Below, one piece after another: positions 28,781 to 36,820 of a stretch of 64,000 bases of DNA (position 1 is the first letter of the stretch; every line of letters starts with the position of its first letter). The stretch is from Pseudalkalibacillus sp. SCS-8 (lineage in GTDB: Bacteria > Bacillota > Bacilli > Bacillales > Fictibacillaceae). Made by a program: the position numbers and the translations under genes. Where the stretch lies: NCBI RefSeq assembly GCF_040126055.1, contig NZ_CP143541.1:3100001-3164000 (forward strand), given 5' to 3'. The notes beneath the pieces were generated by a model. That model was not told the DNA's origin. It saw nothing but the letters and a program-made list of their open reading frames with translations, and did no database searches.

Positions 28781-30112
28781 TTATACTACAAGTGCTTTTC
28801 TTTTCGATGAGGAAGCGATTCCGAGTTCTTCCCGGTATTTTGCGACTGTCCTTCTCGAAATTGATATTCCTTCACTCTTCAGCTTATCTGCAAGCTTTTG
28901 GTCCGATAACGGCTTTCCCTTCGTCTCTTCTTCAATCATTTGTTGAATCCTGACTTTGACTTGAGTGGATGAGGCTTCTTCTGAATCATTCCCTCTGTCT
29001 AGTTTAGAAGAAAAGAGTGACTTGAGTGCTATCGTCCCTTTCGGGGTTTGAATCGTTTTATTTTTAACCGCACGACTGACAGTAGATTCGTGAACCTCGA
29101 TCGCATCCGCCACTTCCCGGAGGGTCATCGGTTTTAAAGCCTCATACCCATATTCGAAAAAGTCCCGTTGCCTTTGCACAAGGTATTCTCCTAGGCTTGT
29201 CAGGGTTTGCCGGCGCTGTTCAAGACTTCGCTTCAGCCATTCGTATTTTTGCAGCTGTTTTTCCAAATAGGCTTTGGCGTCGTGGTGACCCTTCATTAAG
29301 CGGAAGTAACGTTCGTTCAACGTGACCTCAGGGACAAGCTCTTCATTCATTCGAATGATATAACGACCAGTTTCATCTAATTCAATAAAAAACTCTGGCT
29401 GAACCCATTCACTCCTAGATTGCGAATAACTCACACAAGGTCTTGGATTCAACGAGCGAATCAATTCATCCGCCTGCTTTAATTCATCCTTTGTGATCTG
29501 AAGCGCTTTCATAATATGTGTAAACTTTTTATCTGCTAAATCGTTTAAATGATGCTGAATGATCGTACGGGCGACGGAATTATTGTACTCGATCCTGTCG
29601 AATTGAAGCAACAAGCACTCAGACAAGGACCTCGCTCCAACACCAGCAGGTTCTAATTGTTGAACCAGCCCCAAAATGTGTTCAAGTGCTTCTTCAGGTA
29701 TCCCTAGCTCAACCTGCAGCCGTTCTAAACTGCAATCGAGGTAGCCATTTTCATCTAGGCAATAAATCATATACTCAGCTGCCATTCGCTCATTCTCAGA
29801 TATATCAAGCCAGGCAATCTGTTCAATAAGATGATCCTGTAAACTCGGATCTTCAGCCTTCAAAAAGTTGATCGGGTTCGTATCATCTTCCTCATAAAAC
29901 CACGAGTCACGAGCATCCAGATCAGATTGTGAATCTCCCTGGACCGGCTCTGTCCTTTTTTCCAACAGATCGATGAGAGGATTTTCAAGAGCCTGCTGTC
30001 GTAAAAAATGTGTCAGTTCAAGTGTAGGGTATTGTAAAATCGTTATGGCTTGTCGCAACTCATTGGTCATGACAAGTTTCAGTGATTGCGTTTGATATAA
30101 ACCTAATTCCAT
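28781..30112 (-). CDS. sigL: RNA polymerase sigma-54 factor
   Basis: The 443-residue protein is RpoN/SigL. Its N-terminal activator-binding region starts 'MELGLYQTQSLKLVMTNELRQAITILQYP'. The core-binding domain follows, then a helix-turn-helix ('TLREVADAIEVHESTVSRAVKNK') and the C-terminal RpoN box 'ISRRTVAKYREELGI'. It directs polymerase to -24/-12 promoters that need an ATP-driven activator; in Bacillus these include amino-acid catabolic operons. Confidence 0.97.
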   Translation of the reverse strand: MELGLYQTQSLKLVMTNELRQAITILQYPTLELTHFLRQQALENPLIDLLEKRTEPVQGDSQSDLDARDSWFYEEDDTNPINFLKAEDPSLQDHLIEQIAWLDISENERMAAEYMIYCLDENGYLDCSLERLQVELGIPEEALEHILGLVQQLEPAGVGARSLSECLLLQFDRIEYNNSVARTIIQHHLNDLADKKFTHIMKALQITKDELKQADELIRSLNPRPCVSYSQSRSEWVQPEFFIELDETGRYIIRMNEELVPEVTLNERYFRLMKGHHDAKAYLEKQLQKYEWLKRSLEQRRQTLTSLGEYLVQRQRDFFEYGYEALKPMTLREVADAIEVHESTVSRAVKNKTIQTPKGTIALKSLFSSKLDRGNDSEEASSTQVKVRIQQMIEEETKGKPLSDQKLADKLKSEGISISRRTVAKYREELGIASSSKRKALVV

Positions 30113-30194
30113 AACAATACCTCCCTTACCCCATCATATCAAAAATGAATGCGCTTTATCACCATGTAATATTTGCAAATCCAAGAATTAAAAC

Positions 30195-30232
30195 AAAAAA
30201 AGAACAGCTGCTGAATGAGCGCTGTTCCTTTG
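30195..30232 (-). terminator. Terminator of the cupredoxin gene
   Basis: GAACAGC and GCTGTTC form a stem on the minus strand followed by seven T, just after the cupredoxin stop codon. Confidence 0.85.
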
Positions 30233-30238
30233 CGGCAA

Positions 30239-30838
30239 TTATTCTTCTACGATGATTGTCCCTTTCATTCCGGCCTCTTTATGACCAGGTACACTGCAAT
30301 AAAATTCAAACGTGCCAGTTTCTTTCGGAATGAATTTAATGCTCACAGTATCACCTGGATTGCTGTTCATATGAAGGGTCTTCATGTCCTTCTTATCGCC
30401 ATGAGCATAAGCCTTTTTCGTGCCTAACAATTTGTCAATCATTGACGTTTGCTCTGGGTGTTCAGGCATTTCACTCATGGAAATCATTTCGATTTCAAGT
30501 TCATCCTCTACAAAATCATGGAATACTTGTCCTTCATTCGTCATGACAAATTCGTATTCTTGATCTTTCTTAAGCTTGATTGTGGATGGTTCAAATTTCA
30601 TCTCCGATGCGGTGATTTTGATGGTATTCCCGTTTGTAGCGTCTTCACCTTCCGAAGCTTGCTGATCGTTATTGTCCGCTCCTTCTTGATCTTGATCATC
30701 ACTTTCTTGCTGTTCTTCAGTTGGTTGTGTCTTTTCATTTTCCGCTGTCTGATCGTTTTCGTCTGAACCGCAAGCGACGAGTAAACCAATCATAAGTAAA
30801 GAAATCGCAAATAAAAATGGTAGACGCTTTATTTTCAT
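30239..30838 (-). CDS. Cupredoxin-domain lipoprotein
   Basis: The 199-residue protein has a lipoprotein signal ending in LLVAC (lipidated C23) and a long acidic, Gln/Asp-rich linker to about residue 70. A cupredoxin domain follows. Type I copper ligands are visible: a histidine in 'GQVFHDFVE', and the C-x4-H-x4-M loop in 'FYCSVPGHKEAGMKG'. It is likely to be a surface-anchored electron carrier or copper-binding protein feeding a respiratory complex. Confidence 0.85.
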   Translation of the reverse strand: MKIKRLPFLFAISLLMIGLLVACGSDENDQTAENEKTQPTEEQQESDDQDQEGADNNDQQASEGEDATNGNTIKITASEMKFEPSTIKLKKDQEYEFVMTNEGQVFHDFVEDELEIEMISMSEMPEHPEQTSMIDKLLGTKKAYAHGDKKDMKTLHMNSNPGDTVSIKFIPKETGTFEFYCSVPGHKEAGMKGTIIVEE

Positions 30839-30945
30839 ATGTTTTCACTCCATTCTTCAGTCTCTCTATTAACTGAATGGTAGCAAAATCACTTTTAGCT
30901 TGCAAACGTTTCCAACTAATTTAAGGGAATTATCGGGATCGTTTT

Positions 30946-31173
30946 TCAATTCTCGTGTCTTTTCTCTTCATACTGCACATGGTGCTTGTGGTCTTCACTT
31001 ATTTTTTGTTTTTCGTACGGAACTCTCCCCATTGTTAGATCGTCATAAGGTGTGAATTCATTATTCGGTAGTTTCTTTTTACGTATGATTTTATAAATGA
31101 TGATAACGGGAATAATAATAGACATACCTACTGTCAGAACGAACTGGAACATTTCATAAGCTGTTTCTAGCAA
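30946..31173 (-). CDS. DUF3951-like small membrane protein
   Basis: The 75-residue protein has one N-terminal membrane span ('VLTVGMSIIIPVIIIYKII') and a polar tail containing 'KKLPNNEFTPYDDLTMGRV', characteristic of the DUF3951 family of Bacillaceae. The start is TTG at 31173, set by AAGGAGG. The function is unknown. It diverges from the LCP-protein gene. Confidence 0.7.
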   Translation of the reverse strand: MLETAYEMFQFVLTVGMSIIIPVIIIYKIIRKKKLPNNEFTPYDDLTMGRVPYEKQKISEDHKHHVQYEEKRHEN

Positions 31174-31238
31174 AAAAGGAACCTCCTTCAGAATGTTCTA
31201 TTTTACGCCATATCCATACAAATTCTTACAAGTTGTGC

Positions 31239-31244
31239 TATAAT
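31239..31244 (+). promoter_or_regulatory. Extended -10 box for the LCP-protein gene
   Basis: A consensus TATAAT with an upstream TG one base away lies 46 bases before the start codon. No good -35 box is seen, as is usual for extended -10 promoters. Confidence 0.5.
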
Positions 31245-31289
31245 TTGGAGTCAGTGCTCATTTATAAATAAAACGGTGGTGAACGTGAA

Positions 31290-32282
31290 ATGGCTTCACG
31301 AATCGATCGAAAGAAAGAAAAGAAAAAAGGGAAATTCTTCAAACGCGCACTTTTATTGTTCATGATACTATTTATTGCTGTCGCTGGCTATGCTGCTATT
31401 CAATATTATTTAGGTCTCCAACAGGCACAACCTACCAAAGAGATGGAAAGTAATTATGAATTCAATGCCCCTGAGCAGAAAGTGAAGGGGAAATATAATA
31501 TTCTTTTGCTTGGTGTGGATGCTCGAAAAGAAGATCAGCAATCGAGAACCGATACAATCATGATTGCGCAATATGATACTGAGAGCGACAAAGCGAAGCT
31601 CGTTTCCTTGATGCGGGACTCTTATGTTGAAATTCCGGGTTATCCGAAAAATAAAATCAACGCTGCTTTTTTCCACGGTGGACCGGAATTGCTTCGTCAA
31701 ACGATTAAGGAGAATTTCGATATCGACATTCATTACTACGCCATCGTCGATTTTAAAGGCTTCGAACAAATCATTGATACGATCGCACCGGATGGGATTG
31801 AAATCAACGTCGAAAAACGGATGTCAGAAAACATCGATGTGACCCTTGAACCAGGGCTTCAAAAGCTGAACGGAAAAGAACTTCTCGGTTATGCCCGTTT
31901 CCGTCACGATTTACGCGGAGATTTCACCCGTGTGGAACGCCAACAAAAAGTCATTGCGAAGGTGAAGGAGGAGTTCACGAGCCTTTACGGTATCAGTAAG
32001 CTGCCGAAGGTCATGGGGACGATCCAGCCTTATATCGACACCAATATGAAAATGTTCACCGCAATCGGTCTTGCAAAGAATGTTATGACGAACAAAAGTG
32101 AGATTGAAACGATGAAGATTCCAATTAAAGATTCCTTCCGAGAACCGACATACAGCGGCGTCGGTCAGGTCCTTGATATGGATATCGAACAGAACAAACA
32201 AGCGTTGAAGGACTTCCTCGGACTCGGAGACGGAACATCAACCTACACGAACAACACAGAAGAAGACGAAACAGAATCATAA
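31290..32282 (+). CDS. LytR-CpsA-Psr (LCP) wall-polymer ligase
   Basis: The 330-residue protein has a basic N-terminus, one membrane anchor (about residues 19-40) and an extracellular LCP domain. Typical motifs are 'YNILLLGVDAR', 'SRTDTIMIAQYD', 'SLMRDSYVEIPGY', 'INAAFFHGGPELL', 'YARFRHDLRGDFTRVERQQ'. Family members attach teichoic acid or similar polymers to peptidoglycan. It resembles TagT/TagU-type proteins, but which paralogue it is cannot be decided here. Confidence 0.93.
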   Translation: MASRIDRKKEKKKGKFFKRALLLFMILFIAVAGYAAIQYYLGLQQAQPTKEMESNYEFNAPEQKVKGKYNILLLGVDARKEDQQSRTDTIMIAQYDTESDKAKLVSLMRDSYVEIPGYPKNKINAAFFHGGPELLRQTIKENFDIDIHYYAIVDFKGFEQIIDTIAPDGIEINVEKRMSENIDVTLEPGLQKLNGKELLGYARFRHDLRGDFTRVERQQKVIAKVKEEFTSLYGISKLPKVMGTIQPYIDTNMKMFTAIGLAKNVMTNKSEIETMKIPIKDSFREPTYSGVGQVLDMDIEQNKQALKDFLGLGDGTSTYTNNTEEDETES

Positions 32283-32307
32283 ACTCAAACCGAATAAAAA
32301 TGGAAGA

Positions 32308-32334
32308 AAACCGTCCCGAGGGACGGTTTTTTTG
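32308..32334 (+). terminator. Terminator of the LCP-protein gene
   Basis: ACCGTCCC and GGGACGGT form a tight hairpin followed by seven T, 25 bases after the stop codon. Confidence 0.9.
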
Positions 32335-32402
32335 TTTATAAGTGTTAGGCACTTTCTGTCCTGTATATACGAAAGTTGTAAAACAAAATTACAAACTGGA
32401 AC

Positions 32403-32427
32403 GTTTAAATCGGTTCTTAAAGGGAAA
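32403..32427 (+). promoter_or_regulatory. Candidate SigB promoter for clpP
   Basis: GTTTAA (32403-32408) and GGGAAA (32422-32427) are separated by 13 bp, matching the general-stress consensus GTTTAA-N12-15-GGGWAW. The clpP gene of B. subtilis is known to have a SigB promoter. Confidence 0.55.
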
Positions 32428-32541
32428 AATGGTATGATGTATACATAGTTATGTAAATGTGATTTTCTTCGAATCAACAAAATCAAACCTTTCTGAACTT
32501 CGATTTTGAAGATGAAGAATCTCGTCGAACGAAAAGTACAG

Positions 32542-32571
32542 TTGATGAAGCCTAAAAGTTTGACCTATATT
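32542..32571 (+). promoter_or_regulatory. SigA promoter of clpP
   Basis: TTGATG (32542-32547) and TATATT (32566-32571) are 18 bp apart. The -10 box lies inside the CtsR site, so repressor binding would block it. Confidence 0.6.
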
Positions 32572-32575
32572 GACC
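32559..32575 (+). promoter_or_regulatory. CtsR operator
   Basis: The direct heptad repeat TTTGACC-TAT-ATTGACC matches the CtsR heat-shock box (RGTCAAA-N3-RGTCAAA on the other strand), with one substitution. It places clpP in the class III heat-shock regulon. Confidence 0.9.
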
Positions 32576-32634
32576 TATTGAGTAAGATGAAATTAAGCCA
32601 TAAAGATACTTATGGAAAGAGGAGGATTTCTGAA

Positions 32635-33231
32635 ATGAACTTGATCCCAACAGTTATTGAACAAACGAACCGCGGAGAACGTGCATATGACATTTACTCC
32701 CGCCTTTTAAAAGACCGTATCATCATGCTAGGGAGCGCGATTGATGACAATGTCGCAAACTCAATCGTGGCTCAGTTGCTATTCTTAGCTGCAGAAGATC
32801 CTGAAAAGGACATCTCCCTTTACATCAACAGCCCAGGCGGATCCATCACTGCAGGTATGGCGATCTACGATACGATGCAATTCATTAAGCCAAAGGTCAG
32901 CACAATCTGTATCGGTATGGCTGCATCCATGGGTGCATTCTTACTTACAGCTGGTGAGCCTGGAAAGCGTTATGCACTTCCAAACAGTGAAGTCATGATT
33001 CACCAACCTTTAGGTGGTACTCAAGGGCAAGCTGCTGACATCGAAATTCATGCTCGTCGTATCATCGAAATGCGCGAAAAGATCAACAAGATCATCGCAG
33101 ACCGTTCTGGACAGCCAGTTGAAGTTGTTGAACGCGACACGGATCGTGACAACTTCATGAGCGCTCACCGTGCGAAAGAATACGGTTTGATTGACGACGT
33201 TATTGAAAAACCAGTTGCATCAACAAAATAA
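32635..33231 (+). CDS. clpP: ATP-dependent Clp protease proteolytic subunit
   Basis: The 198-residue protein has the full serine-protease triad: S98 in '[10 protein letters not shown]', H123 in 'VMIHQPLGG', D172 in 'ERDTDRDNF'. It starts with the conserved '[25 protein letters not shown]'. It forms the double-heptamer chamber served by ClpX, ClpC and ClpE and degrades, among others, SsrA-tagged proteins. The ATG at 32635 follows GGAGGA. Expression is controlled by CtsR and probably SigB. Confidence 0.98.
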   Translation: MNLIPTVIEQTNRGERAYDIYSRLLKDRIIMLGSAIDDNVANSIVAQLLFLAAEDPEKDISLYINSPGGSITAGMAIYDTMQFIKPKVSTICIGMAASMGAFLLTAGEPGKRYALPNSEVMIHQPLGGTQGQAADIEIHARRIIEMREKINKIIADRSGQPVEVVERDTDRDNFMSAHRAKEYGLIDDVIEKPVASTK

Positions 33232-33248
33232 TGATGTTCATTAAAAGA

Positions 33249-33276
33249 GTCGACCTCCCAAGGTCGGCTTTTTTTA
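33249..33276 (+). terminator. clpP terminator
   Basis: GTCGACCT and AGGTCGGC form a hairpin followed by seven T, shortly after the clpP stop codon. Confidence 0.9.
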
Positions 33277-33371
33277 TAGGTTATTTGTACATCCTCATTT
33301 TATTTCCATAGACAAAAAAGAATGTTATTCCTCGCCTTTACTCATAGACTTGTGGAAAGGAGGGAGTTTCA

Positions 33372-33854
33372 TTGAAACGGATGTTGATCATATTGTTGAT
33401 TGTCCTTTTGGGGATTGGCGGCTACCAATGGATAACCAATGACAGCGATTCTTCAAGTGATCCACCAGCATCAGAGGATCAAGGTAAACCGGATGACGAA
33501 AGTGATGGTAAGGATGGTCCTGATGACGATGCGACAGACGATGAACCGGTAGAAAATGACGCCTTCAAGATTGAATCGCCACGACCAAATCAAGTTGTCG
33601 GTAATGAATTCCTCTTTAAAGGGAAGGCGCGGGTGTTTGAAGCTGTCTTTCAATATGAGTTGAAAGATGGCGATCAAGTGCTTGAGGAGGATTTCATCAT
33701 AACCTCAGAAGGCGCACCAGCATGGGGGACCTTTGAAAAAACGATCAGTGTACCGGCTGATGTCACTGGACCGCTCGTATTGAAGATATTCGTAGAAAGT
33801 GCGAAGGACGGATCAGAAGTCCACGTCCTCGAAATTCCGTTGAAGACGGATTGA
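33372..33854 (+). CDS. Membrane-anchored Gmad2 domain protein
   Basis: The 160-residue protein has an N-terminal hydrophobic anchor ('MLIILLIVLLGIGGY'), a very acidic linker (about residues 24-62) and a C-terminal Ig-like domain with 'FKIESPRPNQVVGNEFLFKGKARVFE', the start of the Gmad2 domain associated with spore germination. The start codon is TTG at 33372, preceded by GGAGGGAG. It may act on the outer face of the membrane in spores or growing cells. Confidence 0.8.
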   Translation: MKRMLIILLIVLLGIGGYQWITNDSDSSSDPPASEDQGKPDDESDGKDGPDDDATDDEPVENDAFKIESPRPNQVVGNEFLFKGKARVFEAVFQYELKDGDQVLEEDFIITSEGAPAWGTFEKTISVPADVTGPLVLKIFVESAKDGSEVHVLEIPLKTD

Positions 33855-33879
33855 GCGTTCTTGTTATGAGTTCCCAAAT

Positions 33880-33925
33880 GAGAAAGAACCAGAGTCGGGG
33901 AGGTTTCAACTCTGGTTCTTTCCTA
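33880..33925. terminator. Bidirectional terminator
   Basis: AAAGAACCAGAGT and ACTCTGGTTCTTT are complementary around a short loop, between the convergent Gmad2 and phenylalanine hydroxylase genes. It can end transcripts from both sides. Confidence 0.8.
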
Positions 33926-33961
33926 TTCAACGATTTTACTAAAATCGGAGTTCGTAAGTTT

Positions 33962-35686
33962 TTATGCGGATTTTCTGACCTTGATCAGGTGCAATCCGTT
34001 TTCAATCCATTTGTTCAGCTTCTCATGGTCTTTCAATCTCTCAAGATCATCCAGCACCTTGTGCTTCGTTGTTGGCAAGAGTGGCTTCTGAGTGAGGATC
34101 TCTACGATTTCAAGGCGCAGCAGCCAATCCTCAGGGAACTTCTCCAGCTCAGACACAACCTGCTGGATCGTGTGGATGACCTCCTGTGGGGTCTTCTCTT
34201 CTTCTCGCAAGCTGCGAATCTCACCGTAAAGCTTTTCTAATGGCGTAAGCTCACTTGGTTCAGCTTCCTCTTCTTCCTCTTTTACATCAGTACCGAAGAA
34301 GTGTTCACTGTCTGCCGCTCCGGCAAATACGGAAGTGATATGCGTTCCGACCGCCATATCGAAAACACCTTCCCCACTTTCAAACAGTACGTCATCGAGA
34401 TGGGTCACTTTTGCATTCTGAATACGAATTACCACGACCTTCCCGTTTTTACGGATGACTTCTTGAAGTTTCCCTTCAACCGTCACACCTGATTCAAACG
34501 CGAGACTCACGTCTTCCTCATGCTCCGCAAAATCCTCTTCACTCCAGTCTTCGAGTGGTTTATCCGTTCCGGCCAACACACCGATTGGCGAGCTGAAGCC
34601 TTCAGAATGAACATCTTTTCCATGTCCTTCAAGCACTTGACCATCGACAGACAATGCGGTTGGACCCGTTGTGCGCATGAAAACCGCTTCTCCATCTTCA
34701 TCCTTTACAAGGTCTGTCACTGTGCCGGTTACCTCGAGACCTGAGCTGAACACAGATGTCGCTGTATTAGCGGACCGAACAGCCTTCTCCAAGCTTTCCG
34801 TCCCTCCAACCTTAAAGGCCATCGTCTCAGAAAATTCCTCAACAGCACGAATCAATTGATTGAAATTCTCACAAACGAACAATTGCGGCTGTTGCGTTGT
34901 AATATCAAACCCTGTATTGATGGCGGTTTCGAGATCAAATGGTAGCTTCGTCACTTCATCTGAAAGGCTCGTAACACTTTCTCCAATTGATGATAAGAGG
35001 CCTGCTCCGTATAATACCGGCTTATCGACACTTCCAATCATTCCGAACTCGACCGTCCACCAGTACAATCGGGAGATTTGCTCTGCCTCTGAAATCTCCG
35101 TAACCGCTTCTTGTTTTTCTTTGAAATCAGCTCTTGCGGCTTCCACTTCTTCCTCAGATGCCGTACCATCTTCAAGCAGCGCAGACAAATTGCGGATCGC
35201 ATCAAACAACTCATGCTCTTCCTTTGTTGCGAGTGCTTTCGATCCGATCTCACCAAACATTTTTACAAATTCAGCGTACGTCGGATCACATAAAATCGGT
35301 GCGTGGCCAGCTGCTTCATGAATGATGTCCGGTGCAGGGGTGTAATCGATGTTCTCCAGTTTACGAATATCCGTTGCAATCGGCAGGTAGCCGTGTGCCT
35401 GGAAATCGAAGAACATGACAGCAGGTATGAATCCATCGATTGTCACTGCTCCCCATCCGAACGGCTTCAGGCTTTCGTTCATGTCATCCACTTTTGGAAT
35501 CGAATCGATCTTTATTCCCGATGAAACAAGACCATCGGTATACGCCTCATGCGCCACATCTTTTAAGAAATTATGGTTCTGTCTCATCACATATCGCCAA
35601 ACGGCATGGTCGATCGGGGAGTACTTTTCATGATGCTGCTCCACGACATATTTTCTTAAGTGCGCAGGTAATGGTCTTTGATTCAT
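33962..35686 (-). CDS. phhA: Phenylalanine 4-monooxygenase with C-terminal extension
   Basis: The 574-residue protein begins with an aromatic amino acid hydroxylase domain (about residues 1-290). The iron ligands are visible as H123 and H128 in 'HEAAGHAP' and E213 in 'YWWTVEFG'. It makes tyrosine from phenylalanine with a pterin cofactor. The remaining ~280 residues form a beta-rich and then helical region of unknown role, seen in the long Bacillus form of the enzyme. The gene follows a T-box leader whose likely specifier is the Tyr codon UAC, and a MITE-like repeat separates the leader from the start codon. Confidence 0.93.
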   Translation of the reverse strand: MNQRPLPAHLRKYVVEQHHEKYSPIDHAVWRYVMRQNHNFLKDVAHEAYTDGLVSSGIKIDSIPKVDDMNESLKPFGWGAVTIDGFIPAVMFFDFQAHGYLPIATDIRKLENIDYTPAPDIIHEAAGHAPILCDPTYAEFVKMFGEIGSKALATKEEHELFDAIRNLSALLEDGTASEEEVEAARADFKEKQEAVTEISEAEQISRLYWWTVEFGMIGSVDKPVLYGAGLLSSIGESVTSLSDEVTKLPFDLETAINTGFDITTQQPQLFVCENFNQLIRAVEEFSETMAFKVGGTESLEKAVRSANTATSVFSSGLEVTGTVTDLVKDEDGEAVFMRTTGPTALSVDGQVLEGHGKDVHSEGFSSPIGVLAGTDKPLEDWSEEDFAEHEEDVSLAFESGVTVEGKLQEVIRKNGKVVVIRIQNAKVTHLDDVLFESGEGVFDMAVGTHITSVFAGAADSEHFFGTDVKEEEEEAEPSELTPLEKLYGEIRSLREEEKTPQEVIHTIQQVVSELEKFPEDWLLRLEIVEILTQKPLLPTTKHKVLDDLERLKDHEKLNKWIENGLHLIKVRKSA

Positions 35687-35707
35687 ACTTCATTCTCCTT
35701 TTTATTT

Positions 35708-35949
35708 GGCTCTGTTAAGCATGTTGTTGATGTTGAACAGCTTCAGGCGGACGCTTTCCGCGGGCAACGCTTCAGCCTCACTTCCACAGGATGTGGTGAC
35801 TTCGACGTTCACCATAGGACGTGGTGGTTGTTAGTCGAAGATCATTAATTCCTCACTCTGCGGGGTCTTCAGCTGTTGCTTTTCCCGCTGGAGTCGCCGC
35901 CTTACGCTTCTTTTTTCTTTAAATATCAACAATAAAAGCTAACAAAGCC
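35708..35949. repeat. MITE-like element, copy B (242 bp, with module)
   Basis: The element has terminal inverted repeats GGCTCTGTTA (35708) and TAACAAAGCC (ending 35949). Its core at 35734-35910 is shared with copies A and C, but the middle carries a 68-bp module (35776-35843). The module is found in inverse orientation in element D at 51927-51994. No coding capacity is seen. It lies in the 5' leader of phhA, just before its ribosome binding site AAAGGAG. Confidence 0.85.
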
Positions 35950-35987
35950 TATATTTAATCTGATTAGGGGTGAAAATTCCACTCAAA

Positions 35988-36195
35988 CGACAAAAAAACT
36001 TTCCATCCGATTAGGGACGGAAAGTTTCCGCGGTACCACCCTGATTGATGAACAAATCGTTCATCCACTTCATTTAAAAAGCCCCATTACGTACAATGTA
36101 ATTCGTCATTCCGACTGCCCGGATTTTCACCAACCATCCGATCTCTACTTGCTGCCCATCGAAACACTACTGCTTTTGCACAGGCTTCATTATTC
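35988..36195 (-). promoter_or_regulatory. T-box leader, likely tyrosine specific
   Basis: The T-box sequence AGGGTGGTACCGCGG is at about 36026-36040 on the minus strand. The Stem I segment GGTTGGTGAAAATCC lies at about 36120-36134, and a specifier loop GAATTACA puts UAC (Tyr) at 36098-36100, followed by A as in other T-boxes. The leader terminator is AACTTTCC/GGAAAGTT plus T7 at about 35990-36030. It should allow phhA transcription when tRNA-Tyr is uncharged. The specifier assignment is by reading and is not certain. Confidence 0.88.
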
Positions 36196-36262
36196 ATTTT
36201 TTTAAATAATATTCACACTTAAACGCTTAGACGCTTTTAAGTGTTAAAGTTAAGTTATCCAT

Positions 36263-36291
36263 ACTATACACACTCTTTTTTAATCGGTCAA
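36263..36291 (-). promoter_or_regulatory. Promoter of the T-box/phhA transcript
   Basis: TTGACC (36286-36291) and TATAGT (36263-36268) are separated by 17 bp on the minus strand, upstream of the T-box Stem I. Confidence 0.7.
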
Positions 36292-36337
36292 CCCATTCCG
36301 ATCATTTTTTTGTGTTCATTTTCAGAAGACAAATAGA

Positions 36338-36364
36338 AAAAACACCAGCATTACTGGTGTTTTC
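36338..36364 (-). terminator. Terminator of the PilZ gene
   Basis: AACACCAGTA and the inverse TGCTGGTGTT form a hairpin followed by a T run, right after the PilZ stop codon. Confidence 0.85.
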
Positions 36365-36371
36365 CTCATTT

Positions 36372-36719
36372 TCAATCATATAAAATTTTTAATTTTTTCT
36401 GATCCTTGTAGTCGTAATCAAAGCGTAATCCGTATTCAAAGAAACCTTGTGTTAATTTTCTTTTCCGGATGATCTTCCCGTACATTGTTAGGTCTTTTTC
36501 TGAAAGATTCATCTCAATCTTATAAATCGCTAAGTGATTGACTGTGAATTCGGTTTTGCATGCGAATTTAATCCCGCCCGCACTCATATCCAGGACAATG
36601 ATTTCTCTTAGACCTAACGATTGGACATCCTCATACGGGGTGGACAACTCTATGGTAGCTCTTACTGGTTCAGCAAATACACGTCGATCATAATCTCTTC
36701 GGTTAGATGATTGATACAT
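36372..36719 (-). CDS. PilZ domain protein
   Basis: The 115-residue protein consists of one PilZ domain, with the cyclic-di-GMP motifs RxxxR in 'NRRDYDRRVFAEP' (residues 6-18) and D44-x-S-A-G-G in 'VLDMSAGGIKF'. It is a candidate stand-alone c-di-GMP receptor. The start at 36719 is favoured by GAGGTG six bases upstream. Nothing nearby suggests its target. Confidence 0.85.
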   Translation of the reverse strand: MYQSSNRRDYDRRVFAEPVRATIELSTPYEDVQSLGLREIIVLDMSAGGIKFACKTEFTVNHLAIYKIEMNLSEKDLTMYGKIIRKRKLTQGFFEYGLRFDYDYKDQKKLKILYD

Positions 36720-36820
36720 GAACATCACCTCAGGGACTATATTACCATTCCTGATCTCAACAAATAAGCGTCAAAATTGTCATTTATTACGTTCAATCCT
36801 CTGATCAGAAAGTCCTAGTG

